Shown here in pieces: positions 24,761 to 37,418 of a stretch of 64,000 bases of DNA. The notes under the pieces were generated by a model. The model did no database searches. It was not told the DNA's origin and saw nothing but the letters and a program-made list of their open reading frames with translations. How positions within the stretch are numbered: position 1 is the stretch's first letter; each line of letters starts with the position of its first letter. Origin of the DNA: Tetrahymena elliotti 4EA (lineage: Eukaryota > Ciliophora > Oligohymenophorea > Hymenostomatida > Tetrahymenidae); the NCBI GenBank assembly GCA_000231825.2, contig JH720294.1, forward strand, positions 2,698,654-2,762,653. The letters run 5' to 3'. A program made the position numbers and the translations under genes.

Positions 24761-27700
24761 TTGGTGAAGCTTCCTTCTGTAAAGATAATTTTGTACAACG
24801 TAAAGTGAAAAAACTAATACAAAGTATTTGAGAAAATAAACAGTAGAAAAAGGTATCAACTAATTAAAAAAAACTCAAAATACTTGCTTGTTTGTTTGAT
24901 TGATTGATATCTTTCACTTGAATTAAAAAAATTCAATCAGTAGCTTTGGCATAAATTATTTACATATAATATATCAATCAAGATCAATTAATTAAAGTAT
25001 ATTTAATCAATATATGAATGAATAAAGGTGAATTAAATTAATTTCAAGTAGGACGAGGAAGATAGAAAATAGTAATTTATATAATACTCTCTTTGCAATA
25101 CCATCAAAACTTAAAAATAGATTTCTTATTAAGATAGAAAATACTAAAATAGGGATTTTTATCAAGTATTTTCATTTAATTTTAGCTCCACACAATCTGC
25201 AAAATGGTTTTTAAGTCAACCACTTGTCTATTATAAATAATAATATTGGCAAATAGTATGCGTTTTGAAAATATTTATCTGCTCTCTATGCATATAAGAA
25301 TTATTAAGTAAGATAAGTTAATTGCTTACGTATTAGTAAATATTTTTTTGCAAAAATATAAATTTATTAGTGTTTGTAAAAGATTAATTGATTATCGAAC
25401 CTAAAATACTTCAACTAATTACTCATCGCTTCCTTCATAGCATTCCTAAAAAAATTATATTTTTTGTTTATTATCGCATTTTCAATAACATTTCTGAATT
25501 CTTTTATTAAGATAGAATTTACTATTTTTCTTTTAAATTTGTGATGCCCAAATAAGGAAAATAACCATATCTAATCTAGTAGTTTTTCTCATGAATTCTA
25601 TTTTTATAAAATTGAAAACAAGTTTAGCCTTAAAATAAAATCTTTCTATATCATTGCTAAATAGAAGAAGAAATAGCGTTGCTCGATCGTACTAAAATTT
25701 ATATATTTTAAGGAAATCACTAGATTAAACATGATATTCTTTCACTTGCTCGTGAGAGTATATATTAAATAAAATTTAACAAACATGCTAGAAAATTGTA
25801 CTTACTAAGCTAATAACTCAAAAAAAAATAGACTCACTTATTATTTCAGTGAATTAAAATTTTACTGAATATTTGTTTTGAAAGATTTTTTTCAAAAGGC
25901 TTTTATTAATAAATAATTCAGGTTTTGATTAATAGATTCTTCAAACCTCTCTTATCTGATCAATATCAAAAATTTGTCAAATAAATTTTATTTTTGTTTT
26001 ATTTTTGCCCACTGAAATAATTAGAATCTTTGGCATCAAACAATAATTCTGCTCTAGCTCAAAAATACTTTATAACTATAAAAGAGATCTTCCTTAAATA
26101 TACAAAAATGCATGAAAACCTTTTCATAAACACTTCTTCAATGATTATTTTTAATTTCTTTCATTTTTATAATTTAACCAAAATATCTTTCAATTATTTT
26201 TCTTCTAGAGAATAAAAAAACTTCTTTAAAAAAAAATGCTAAAATGTGCTAAAATTTGAACTCGTTTGCTTAAGAATAGTTCCAATTTAAATCAAAGTTG
26301 TAAATTATTTAATAATTTTAACAAAAAAATCATTTAAAGTTAATATACTATATTATTTTATTCCTATTTTAGAGTATTTTAAAGAGTAAATTGAGAAAAT
26401 TCTTTGATAATAATTCACTCGAATAATCTCTATTAGTTATGCAATCAATACAGTAGTCTAGATAAAATTATAATAAATTAGTTATCATAGATTTTTGTAT
26501 CAAACTAAAAATGAGATAGAGAAATATGAATTCATTTTCAAGAAAATATTTTGCACATATTAAACTAACTCTTAAAATTAGCTTAAAAATTAAGTATTTT
26601 AAAAAATTGTAACCTTTATTAAAATTCTTCTAACAAAATCAAATAATCTTTTCTAAAAATTTCAATTAAAAATCGAAACACTTCTTAATAACAGTTTTTC
26701 CAATTAAAACATCAAAAAATAAAATGTAAGAAAAAGGTTTAAAAAAGAATAAGTTTTTCTTTCAGATAATTCAAGATTATTTTTTTAAATATATTCATAA
26801 TTTTATCTCCTATCTTTGTCTACTAAAACTGTCTCCTAGTACTAACTTTCATTTGCATCTACTAATTTATCTCAAATTTTGACAATAATTATTCGCTTAC
26901 AATTTTTCTTACTTTAATAAAATTTAAAATGAAAAATATTTCTTTACTCATAAAATAAAAATAAATAATTATCTTATTTTTAAATATAATTTGAAATATT
27001 TCTATTCATCTGAGTTTATAATTTTAATTTCCTATTAAATGAAAATGCAATTCGCAAAAAGACCTAATTTTAATATTGCAATTTACTTGATAAAATTTTG
27101 AAAAAATCTTTTCATGAATAGATACAGCCTAATTTATATCATCAAATCATGAATTAATTTATTTTTTTATTTAAATAATTAAAAATTTGGGAATGAAATA
27201 GTGTAAAATTTTCATTATTTGTTAAAAAATATAAAATAAGATTAATTGAATATAAACTCATCAATAAATATGCTTTAACTTAATAATATTCATATTGATG
27301 AATTAAATTTATTTATCAATTATGTTTACAATCCTAATTTTGTGATAATTGTTTGCAAGTGTTTTTATAATTTAAAATTTAGATTACAATAATTAATATT
27401 TTATGTTGGCTATTCAAGAAGAGATTAAAAACTTAAGAGAAATTACAGTAAATATTAATATAAAAATATTTTTTAATAATAATTTAAAATAAATGAAAGA
27501 AAAGAAGGTTAAATAAAAGTATAACTAATAAATGACTAATTTATTTTATTACAAATATAAAAAACATAAAGGTAATTTATAGATTAATATAAAATTGAAA
27601 CAAAATATAATTTTATTTGGTATATTTATACACATAAGATACAATTAAAATTACATTTTAGGGGTTGTTAGGGGGAATAAAGTTAGATTTACTATTTTTT

Positions 27701-27817
27701 TGTTTATTTTTGGTTTATTTGTTTATTGGTAGAGACGGTGTTTTTTTTTATTATTTAATTATGTTTCCAGCTCTAAATAGGTTAGATTAATATTTTTATT
27801 TTTTAACTAATTTTATC
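24761..27817. other. Long intergenic stretch with possible gene relics near 25.2-25.9 kb
   Basis: About 3 kb of AT-rich DNA. On the minus strand at 25170-25900 two overlapping readings of about 110 residues each are protein-like (including DIERFYFKAKLVFNFIKIEF and KRKIECYEGSDEQLVEVF), but they sit in different frames with no convincing start. They could be a decayed gene or chance. A G-rich patch, GGGGTTGTTAGGGGG, lies at about 27660-27675. The 61-codon reading at 26030 is noise. Confidence 0.4.
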
Positions 27818-30800
27818 TCAAATTCTTTATCTGTTACTTGTAGCTTTCTTTTTCTAGAAATTGTTAGATGAATTTTATGAACCACTAGAGAATAGAGAAG
27901 TTTAAGGTTAAACTCCACCAAATAAGCTTGTACTTTGGTTACTATTCAAGGTACTGGTTTGGTTCATAAAAGAGTTTGTATTTTAAAGAGTACTCTAAAA
28001 TAGCTGAGAGTTTGCAGCTGTTGAGTTATTAACTCCAAAGTAATTAGTTTAAGGCAAAGCATTAAATTGTTAGAAATTCAATGGGGCCATGGGATTGCTA
28101 ACATTCATATTACTGTTTTAATTAAATATGTTATTATTGTAGTTGTTGTTGTTGTTGTTTGCACTCACATTCATATTTGTGCCATTATACATATTATTAT
28201 TATTATTATATTGCTAGCTCATTCCTGAGAAAGGAGTGTTCATTCCCATAGTTTAATTTGGAATGGAACCTTAGAAGGATCCAATGGTACTAGTCATCTA
28301 GTTATTCATTTAAGGTACTAAAGGAGCAGCTTAATTTGGTTAGAACATTAGATTTGAAGGTTGTTAAAATGAATTGAAGAGAGAGTTATTATTAGTTTAG
28401 AACAAACTGCCTTATAAATTGTTATTCATGTTGCTGTTTTACACTTAAGGTAAGCCTTAACTGAAATCATTTTTGATTTTGCTACTTACTAAATCTTAAA
28501 GATTACTTGCTTTGTTTTGTTATGAGCTATTTGAGAAGGGGTTGTTTTATGAGAATGGACTGGCAGCATTACCAAAAGGATTTATTGGGTTGCTTAGACT
28601 TTGAGAATTTTAAGTTGGTTAAGGTGTTGATAGAATTTAAGATGTCTTACTAGTATTATTTAATGAGCTGTTATCTTAATGTGTGTTTTCACTACCCATT
28701 TCAACTTCATTATCTTTTTAAGTATTTTATCCCTCCTTTTTATTATTTGTTTAAAGAGGAGCAAATAAGCTTGGAGCTTAAGCTTTCTTTTCTGGTGTTT
28801 TACTTGAGCTATTTTCACTGCTGTTTGATTAAATATTTGAAAATATTCCTCCTTATTTTTAAGTGTTATTTTCAGATGAAGATCCATTTAAATTAGAAAA
28901 CAATCCTCCTGAATTTTAAGCATTGCTTTCAGTGGAAGCTCCATTCTAATTAGAGAGCAATCCTCCTTCTTATTTTTGGCTTTCTAGTTAACTTGCATTC
29001 AAATTACTAAACAATCCTCCTTATTTTTGATTTTCAGGTTAACTTCCATTGACATTAGCAAATAATCCTCCTTATTTTTAGGTGCTATTTTCAGTTTAAG
29101 TTCCATTCAAATTAGAAAATAATCCTGTAGATTTATTAGCATCAGAATTTTAATTAATTTTATTAGTGTTATCTTCCTTGGTTTCTATTTTAGGAACTAT
29201 TTTTTCAGTGTCTTAGTTAGGTTTTTAGATTAAGTTACCAAATAAAGAAACAGGCTTATTTTCAGTAGAAGTAGAAGCGTTTGTAGTTGTAGTATTAGCA
29301 GCAGCAGGAGTGGCTAAATTTGAAAACAAAGATCCTTAAGCAGGTTTTGTTTCAGTTGTTTTATTTTCTGCTTATCCAGAGAATAATTAAGTAGATGCAG
29401 GCTTTGCTTCAGTTGTAAAAAGAGAGACAGAAGCAGAAGTAGGTTTACTCTCTGTAAAAAGACCAGTAGATTATGGCTTAGCAGCTGTAAGAAGTGATTT
29501 TGGTTGTTCTGAAGCACCTAAGTTAGAGAATAATCCTCCAGTTGGTTTAGGAGCTACAATAGATTCCTTTTCATTTGTTTCACCTTTCTTTGCAGAATCT
29601 TTAGCAACGTCTTGTTTAGATTATTCTTGGTTTTGAGGTTTAATATTACTAAATAAATTGGAAACAGCATTATTTTAATTATTTTCAACAGTAGAACCAA
29701 ATAAGTTATTTTGTTCTTTATTGTCTTAATTTTCTTTAGCTTAACTTTGAGGAGTGCTCACCTTTGTGTTGAAAATTGTTGAAGAAGGTTCTTCAGTGAC
29801 CTTTTTCTCTTAAGGTTTTTTAAATAGTTGGGATTATTAAGTAGATTAATTGTTTTATGATTGAGTATTGCTGTTGAGGGTATTGTTATTGTTAGGTGCT
29901 GAGCTATTATTGGGGAAAATATTCATTATAATAGCAGAATCTTCATCATCAGTATGGCGTTATATACTTGACATGCTAAATTCATCATCAAAAGGTTATT
30001 AAGAGAGCTTAGGCTTTTTATTTGAAGTGATACTATTTGAAGAAGAAACTGGAGAGGAACAAGATTCTTCAAAGTTTGATTAAGAGTCAGAGTAATTATT
30101 ATTATTATTATTAGCACTTTTAATTTCTTTATTTGCTTTTTTATCCTTTTTATTTTTAATTTTATTTTGGTCAACTAATAGAGTGCTCTCATGATCAGAA
30201 ATATAATTCTTTTGTTATGAAGACTGCTACTTTGATAAGTGAGAGAGCTTAGAAGTTTCACCTTGTTAGACTTAAGATTTGTAAGCAATATAAGAGCTTT
30301 CACGAGAGAGAACAACATCGGGATCTTATAAGAATTAGGAGTAGTGACTGTTAGATAATCTATTTAAGTCTTTTAATTACTAAGCATTTAAAACTACCTT
30401 ATGCTTTTTTTCCTTCTATTCTTTTAAATCTTTATCTTTGGGTTATGATTGCTTATAAGAATTTTATGATATCTATTGTTGCTAGTGAAGCTCTTCAGCA
30501 TATTAGGAATAATGTATGTTTAATTTTCTAGCTTATTGCTTCATTTCTAATATTGTTTTTAATTAAACACGGATTTTAGCACTTTGAGGAAGCTTATTCA
30601 TGACAAATTTACGTGCTTCCATCTCAATTTTTAAATCTTTTCTTTTTTGATCTTCGATTTCTTCTTCAGTAAGATTTTGCTAGCTGCCTTAAATTTAAGA
30701 ACCTTTAGCTTATGAATCATTTCTTTTTCTCATAATTTCAGATTAGGCTAATATAGATTTTTATTTACTCATTTTGTGATCATAGTTAGTTTATTCTAAA

Positions 30801-31666
30801 TCTTCATTCTCAAAGGCTTTGTTTATATCTATAAATCTTATTGAATTTTTCTTGTTAAGAACCAATTTATTTGTTTCTTCTTGAGAAGTTTTGAGTTTCT
30901 TGCTATTTTGTTACATAATGCTTTCCATTAACTTATTTTATCTCTTGTTTTATACAGTTTCACTTTGTGCAGAAGTGATTGATTATCTAAATTAATAATT
31001 CTAAGCAGATCTGAAACTTAAATTCAAAGAGTTTATTCTTCTTTCTTCCTATTCTCTTTAATGATTCTTTTGCTCTTAAATAAATTATTGCACTCTGCTA
31101 GAAATGCTTAAAGAGTCATTTTGACTAAATTTATGAGCATTAGAACCAATAGATGATTCAGAGCGGTCTTAATTCCCCTAAATATCTTCCAAAATAGAAG
31201 AAATAGATTAAATGTCTTTATTCTACACCTAAGAACCATTTTGCTATTGATTCTGTACTTTTTGGTTATTGCTTTATTGTTCTACATTATTATTTTATTG
31301 TTATTGATTTGTGTTATTGTCAAAAGGATTCATAGCTGCAAAGTTGAAGTATTCCTTCAAAGAAGCAGATTTTCTTGAAATAAAATGCTTAGCCTCCTTA
31401 ACAATTTCCTTTAAATATGGATTTCTAATAACAAAATTCTTGATTTAGAGCAATTTTGAACTGTTTGAAGCATTATCGCTTTGATTTGATTAATTATTTT
31501 TATCTTATTCATCATCGCTCAAAATTTCGTCTAAATCAAAATTAATAACTGCTCTGGATTTTAACTAGTTAGTAAGCTATTTTTCAGCAGCGAAATCACG
31601 CTTAATAAAACCATTTCTGTCAATCTTTTGTAATGGACTATTCTTATTTTGCAGAATTTTCAGCAT
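27818..31666 (-). CDS. FG-type nucleoporin with LFSN/LFxN repeats, intronless, 1,282 residues
   Basis: One frame of 1,283 codons from ATG at 31666 to TGA at 27818-27820. The N-terminal half is charged and Gln/Asn/Ser-rich with short helical parts (KKRPL-like basic blocks, EEEIEDQKRKDLKIEMEARK near 30600). The C-terminal half is a typical disordered FG-repeat region. Around 28780-29570 a unit of the form GGLFSNLNG, spaced by about 15-20 Ser/Gln/Asn/Glu residues, recurs about ten times (also LFANVNG, LFGNL, IFSNIQ). Closer to the end come PFGNAASPFS, SLFGG and NIFNQNSN. FG nucleoporins line the nuclear pore channel and bind transport receptors. There is no Nup98 autoproteolytic domain, and the repeat core is LFSN rather than GLFG. 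Tetrahymena has distinct pore sets for its two nuclei, including Nup98 forms with NIFN repeats, so a nucleus-specific Nup is plausible. Confidence 0.82.
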
Positions 31667-33705
31667 TTTTGCAAATATTTTTAATAACTATTATTTCTTT
31701 ATTCTTTATTTTATTAATTTTTTTTGATTTGTCTTTATTAATACCCACAAAGTTGGTTAAAAATGTTTGTTTATTTCTTTGTTAGTTTGTATGTATTCCT
31801 GCCTAACTTTCTATCAAAGCTTATAATTTTGCTTGTTTGTGCTAATTAATTATTCTTGCCCCTTTAGTCTTCTTTTTACTTTTCTTAATTTTACAATTAA
31901 TTTAAATTAAGAAAAATTTTTTTTTAATTTTTGTGTCTATATAAATGAAAATTAACACTCTCTAGTCTTCTATTTATCAATCTAGTCTTCTATCTATCAA
32001 TATACATACATAAATATGTATTTATTTATCAAATATAATTTTTGCTCTTCAAAACTACATGTATTCCTATTCAAATTTATTTTCAAAAATACAGTTTTTA
32101 TTTGCTCTACTTTTGTTTCTCCTTCTTTCTTCCTTCTTTTTTTTTATTCATTTATGAATAGATTCTAATCTTTGCAAGGCAGTTCTTATCAAACAAAATA
32201 GGGCCAAATCATTTAATATTTTCTCAATATTTATCAAGAAAATATTTAACAATTTTACCAACTTCTTTCTAATCTATATCAAATTTTACTTGCTAATTGA
32301 ATAATCTTTTGCTCTTTATAACATATTGCTTTGCTATTAGTGTCTCCAATAAACAAAATCTTTATCTTCTCTCACTACCTACTTATTTTTGTCTTATTTT
32401 CTATTTCATTAAAAAGGATTTCATTCTAATTTTATCCAAAAAATTATTTTTAAAAGCCTTTAATCTCAAAAAACTAAACAAATTTTTTTAAGAAATTTTA
32501 AATTTGTATTTGCCTTATTCCAAACTGTTTTAATAATTCTGATATTTATGTGTATGGCGCTATTTCTATCCGCGCAGATCATTCAATTCAAATCATTCTT
32601 CAAATTTATATAATTGCAAGTCTAAATTATTATTAGCTAAGCAAACAAGCAAGGAAAGTAATTTAAATCCATTTCAAAAATAGGAAGTACTTTTCAGTTA
32701 GCAAACAAACAATTGTAATTTTAATTTACATAAAATATACAATTTTATTCATAAAAAAATCAAAATTTAAATTCATCTGAACAATCTTTCTCAAAGCAAC
32801 TTTTTAGTAAATAAAAACTATTTTTTATTTTAATCTAGCTTAACAAAAACCTTTTAATTAGATAAAGAATTGTTAAACTGGATGAATTCTTTCTCATTTT
32901 TTATGGTTATATTTGTTAGAATATTCTCATTCAAGAAATAAAACATTTTTATCAAATTTATTTATTTTTTTTTATTAATGTAAAAATGTTAAAAAAATTT
33001 AATCTGTTCAAAAAAATATTCATTTAATGTTAAATAAAGAATTTATCATTAATATTTTGAATTGAATCCTTTAAAATTTAGCTATCTGTTATACAATAAA
33101 ACATCAATATTAATCATTTAATTTGTTATTTTTTACAATCTTTTAAAGGATTAAATTTTATTAATTTTTAGGAAGCAAGTTAGCAAAAAAAGCATTAAAA
33201 AATTAATTGTAAAAAACCAATCAACCGGAAATTAACAATCTAACATAAGATATATTCAATAAATAAAGAATAGTTCATTAAGACTGTGAATTCAATCTTT
33301 AAATTTTTTACCATAGTATTATTCAATAATACCTTTTTAGTAGTTATTTAATTTATTATTTTCTATGTAATTAGAAATCAATAGAATTTTAATAACTTAT
33401 CTAGCAAACAAGATAGCAAAAAATAAATAAATAAAAATATTAATTAAAAATAATATTCAACGATAGGTTTACAACTTTATATGAATTAGCTTAAGATCAA
33501 ATAAAATTTTATTTTATTATAAATTATTTTTTCTACTTTCATTAACAACTTTTAAAGAGTATTATTAAATATCATTTTATATCTCCCAATAATATTAAGG
33601 GGTAGATTTATCTCTAAAAATGTTATCTTTATGGTTCAAAAATCTAAAATTTTTTAATTTTTCTTACAATATTGAAGGATTAAATAATAAAATCTTTATA
33701 ATAGA
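31667..33705. other. Upstream region of the FG-nucleoporin gene; no gene seen
   Basis: AT-rich, 2 kb. It holds two tandem 20-bp units beginning TCTAGTCTTCTAT at 31961-31980 and 31981-32000, differing at one base. The 64-codon plus reading at 32297-32491 shows no domain. Confidence 0.5.
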
Positions 33706-34330
33706 ATGGAGGAACAAAAAGTAGCTGAAGAAATTTATCAGAACTGCTATAAAAAACAATATCTTTAAAGTCACTAAGGATTAATGTTTAGGAATAGTTA
33801 AGAATATATTTGCAAAGAAAAATGCTAAGAGCATAGAATATTAAGATTATTAGTTTTAAAGTATCATAGTTCAACTGATTAAATGAATAAAGGAGCATTA
33901 AAGGTTATTTAATGTAAAGTAGATGATGAAAAACAATTAATTGAAATAAAGGAAGAGAAAAGCTATATATTTGTACTTTAATGGCTTTCCTGAATTCTTT
34001 CAAATTAAACTTACAGTAAGCTATTAATTAAATTATAATATAAACTTCAAATAAAATATCTATATTCTCTAGAGATAATGATTCTTTTAAAAATAATATT
34101 TTAAAAGAATTTGGCAAGATGTTTTAAAAATTATAATTTCTAGAAGAAATCATGCTTATTTTCTCGTAAATATTAAAAATTCATTAATTGATTTTTTATA
34201 TTTAATGATTTTTTTTTGAAGAATTAACTCAAAGTTTACTGATGAAGCCTTATAAAATTTCTACTCAACAAAAGATTTAGCATTTCGATTTAAGAATAGA
34301 GTATTTCAATTGAAGTATAAGTATTTATTA
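33706..34330 (+). pseudogene. Truncated kinase-LRR pseudogene
   Basis: The start (ATG at 33706) copies the first about 265 bp of the kinase gene at 35134. The DNA matches almost base for base (e.g. GAAATTTATCAGAACTGCTA), but small deletions break the frame and about 20 bp coding for the glycine-rich loop region are lost. At about 33961 the match jumps to the LRR gene downstream. From TTGTACTTTAATGGCTTTCC on, it follows 38092-38470 closely, including the same intron positions. Within this LRR part a better reading survives (KFTDEAL). A TGA closes the kinase frame within the junction. It is best explained as a duplicate of a kinase-LRR unit that lost about 2.7 kb internally. It is not expected to make a functional protein. 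Confidence 0.8.
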
Positions 34331-35133
34331 AATTAAATATTTTTAAGTCAAATATTTTTTTTGTAAAATTATTATCTAAATAAGTTAAATTCAATCTTAT
34401 TCTCATATTTACCCAATAACAGAAAGAAGCTGAAATGAATAGATCTTCTTGATCTAATAAAAAATTCTAAAACCTTTTAAGACACACTGTACATGAAATT
34501 CTTTTTTTTATTCGTGTCTTACTAGTATGCTCCCTTTCTGATTTGAATTTATTTTTCAAGCCATCTAGAGTCCTTTCTTCATATTCATTATAACAATTTT
34601 TATTTTTAAGCACACATTAAACATAAGAAAGAAGCATATGGGTTCTAATTATTATTTACAAAACCATAAAAATATTTATATTAATATTAATTTAATCAAA
34701 TAAATGAAATTTTATGAAGAAAATTAAGATCAATAAATTTAGGAATGCATATTAAGTAAATACATAATCATATTTATATCTTTCGTACTTATTTAAAGCA
34801 TATTAAATTATCTAAAAACTAAATTTTTGAGAAAAAATGATAAATAAGTAATCATATCAATACTTTTTAGTTTATCTTTATAGTTATTTATTTATCTATT
34901 TTATAGATTAGATTTAGATTTCAAATAACTTTATTATGAATGAAATTTTTTTAAACTCAAATTAATTTATATTAATTTGTAAATATGAAATAATTTAGGA
35001 ACAAAGATATTTCTCTTTTTTCTTTTTAGCTTTTCATTTTTGTTACCTTGCTTTAAAAAAAAGTCTATATTTTATTTAACAAATAATATTCTGAAAAACT
35101 TAATTGTATTTGAAAGTTATTACTCATAATAGA
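34331..35133. other. Spacer between the pseudogene and the kinase gene
   Basis: AT-rich, 0.8 kb. The last bases before the kinase ATG (ATAATAGAATGGAGGA) match those before the pseudogene ATG, so the duplication included some upstream sequence. Confidence 0.5.
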
Positions 35134-37088
35134 ATGGAGGAAAAAAAAGTAGCTCAAGAAATTTATCAGAACTGCTATAAAAATAATTTCCTTAATGTCA
35201 CTATGGATTAATGTTTAGGAATAGTTAAGCATATATTTGCAAAGAAAAAAACTTATAACATAGAATATTTAGATTGCGGTTCAGTTGGGTTAGCTTTAAA
35301 GTATCATAGTTCAACTGATTAAATTAATAAAGGAGCAGTAAAGGTGATTTAATGTAAAGAAGATAATGAAAAACAATTAATTGAAGTAAAGAAAGAGATA
35401 GATATTCAATTTAATATTAAAAGTCCATGTATTGCAAAAGTTTTAGACTTTGAAGCTGTAAAATTTGATCAATACTTCACATTTGCATTCATTTGGATGC
35501 ATTATTATGAAGGTAAACAAATATTAATTTATTAATTACATTTTTTAATTTCTTATTATAAAAATGAATAAAGCTGGAAGTTTAAAGAAATATTTAGATG
35601 AGTTAAGAGTAAAAAAGTAAGAAATGGATTTTGATTTAAAATTGAGACTTTGTGTTTAGCTTTTTGACACTTTAGAATGTGTTCATAAAAATAATATTTT
35701 TCACAGAGATATCAAAGCTGCTAATATTCTAATGAGTTAAAGTGAATGTGCTATTGGTAATTATTTATTTATTCATAAACAACTTAATTAATAAATAGAA
35801 AGATTTACAAGTATTATCATTAAATTAATTTAATTTCATTACAAAAATAATTAAAGCGGATTTTGGTGTATCTAGAATCTAAAATATGAATGAATTAATT
35901 TCATTATCTTCAGTAAATAATTCTTTGAATATTCGACTGTTTACAAAGAATAATAAGTGTTTTTTTTTATTTTATTCAGATATACAAGGGTACTCCTTTA
36001 TTCTTAGATCCTGAACTACATTAAGGAAAATTAAATAAATAAGTAATTTATTTTTAAAATAATTTATTTAAATAAATACTTAAAATAATTATGAAAGATG
36101 GATTTATTTGCTATGGGGATAGTATTACTTATGATGGATAACGTTGTTAACTTTTGCTATGAAACTCATGATAATTCAAAAATTCACGAAAGTAGAAGAT
36201 ATTATTAAACCAGTTTTTTTCACAACAAGATCACACTTGAGCTCAAAGAAAAACTTAAAACCAATACAATATTCTTTAAAATAGCTGAAAAGCTAATTAC
36301 TTCTAAAATTAAAGATAGACCTACTGCTGCTTAATGTCTTAATATGCTACTATAAGAAATTAAAAGATTAGGGAAAACTAATTTTTTTGTATAAATATAT
36401 TCTGATTAGAATTCAATATTATCTTCATAATTATAAGATGATGAATCTGTTCTAGGTAATGAAGGAGAAGAAGAAGTATCTTCTATTACTGTGAGATAGT
36501 CAAAAATTAAATGTAAAAAAAAAATAATTTTATTGATTTTTACTATTTATTAAAATAAAAGCATTCAATTCAAGTATTTCACCTATCGCTAGCTATTTAT
36601 GTGATGATTAGTCCTTAATAAATAAAGGAACACTATAAAATGCTTAAACTCCATAATCTGTGAATAGTGTTTAGACAGGTAAGGAATAACAATAGATATT
36701 TAATACAAATACAAATTTTTTTTAAAATTGGAATGGAAAAACTATCAATAATAAAATAAATAGTTTTGGAGATGCAATTTTTGATACCATTTAGTCAAAA
36801 GGAACTATTTTAAATAAATAATAAAATTATGGTTTTTCAGATAAAATAGACTAGTTATATCAATAATCTTCTTCTCTCAATTAATCAAATTAAACTGATA
36901 GAAGTTTAATTTAAGATGAATCTTTAATTAATTAAAGTAGTACAGAAAATAACAGTATTATAAGCTCTATTTCTCTAGCTTATGAAAAGTTTTACATCAA
37001 TCAAAAACATATTATCACATTTTAAGGGTAATTAATTATTAAAACATTTATTTCTAAAATTTACATTTTTACAGCAAAAATAAAATGA
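35134..37088 (+). CDS. Protein kinase with all catalytic motifs, Gln/Ser-rich tail
   Basis: Traced exons are 35134-35512, 35574-35756, then one from 35857, followed by others to TGA at 37086-37088. All junctions checked keep phase. Visible motifs are the ATP-anchoring lysine in GAVKVIQC, a helix-C glutamate region (EVKKEIDIQF), the hinge FAFIWMHYYEAGS, the catalytic loop HRDIKAANIL, ADFGVSR, a DPE in place of APE (GTPLFLDPEL), and DLFAMGIVLLMM. The kinase domain is therefore expected to be active. The glycine loop is weak (DCGSVGLALKY). The tail after about residue 330 is Gln/Ser/Asn-rich and ends QKHIITFQAKIK. It belongs to the large ciliate-expanded kinase group; no orthologue is claimed. 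The pseudogene 1.4 kb upstream and the kinase-lobe remnant just downstream show that this locus duplicates. Confidence 0.82.
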
Positions 37089-37418
37089 ATCGAGTTATTA
37101 TTTTCCTTCATAAATTTTATAGCAATTAAATATAAAAATTTTAACTCAATTTATCAAATTCGAGTAAAAGGAAATCTCTTAAAAAAGCAACACATCTTTA
37201 TTATTAAGAATCGTCATTTTTTATTTTAATAAAATGATTTTCAGGCTTTAAAAAAAATGAGGGTTTCAATTAAAAATTTCCAAAAAAAAAAATAATCAAT
37301 TTATTTTTATAGTTTGAATTATAATTAATATTTAAAATTTATTTGAAATATTTAAAATCCTCCTTTAAAATTGAATAAAAAAACACAAAAGTCTTTTAGT
37401 AGAAGCCTTATTTTTTAA

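Noticed and set aside
27660..27675. GGGGTT followed by GGGGG, resembling Tetrahymena telomeric repeat
   Set aside because: Only one GGGGTT unit is present in the middle of a contig, so it is not a telomere.
37085..37255. Small open frame starting MNRVIIFLHKFY just after the kinase
   Set aside because: It overlaps the stop region of the kinase, is short and shows no relation to the kinase-lobe remnant that follows.
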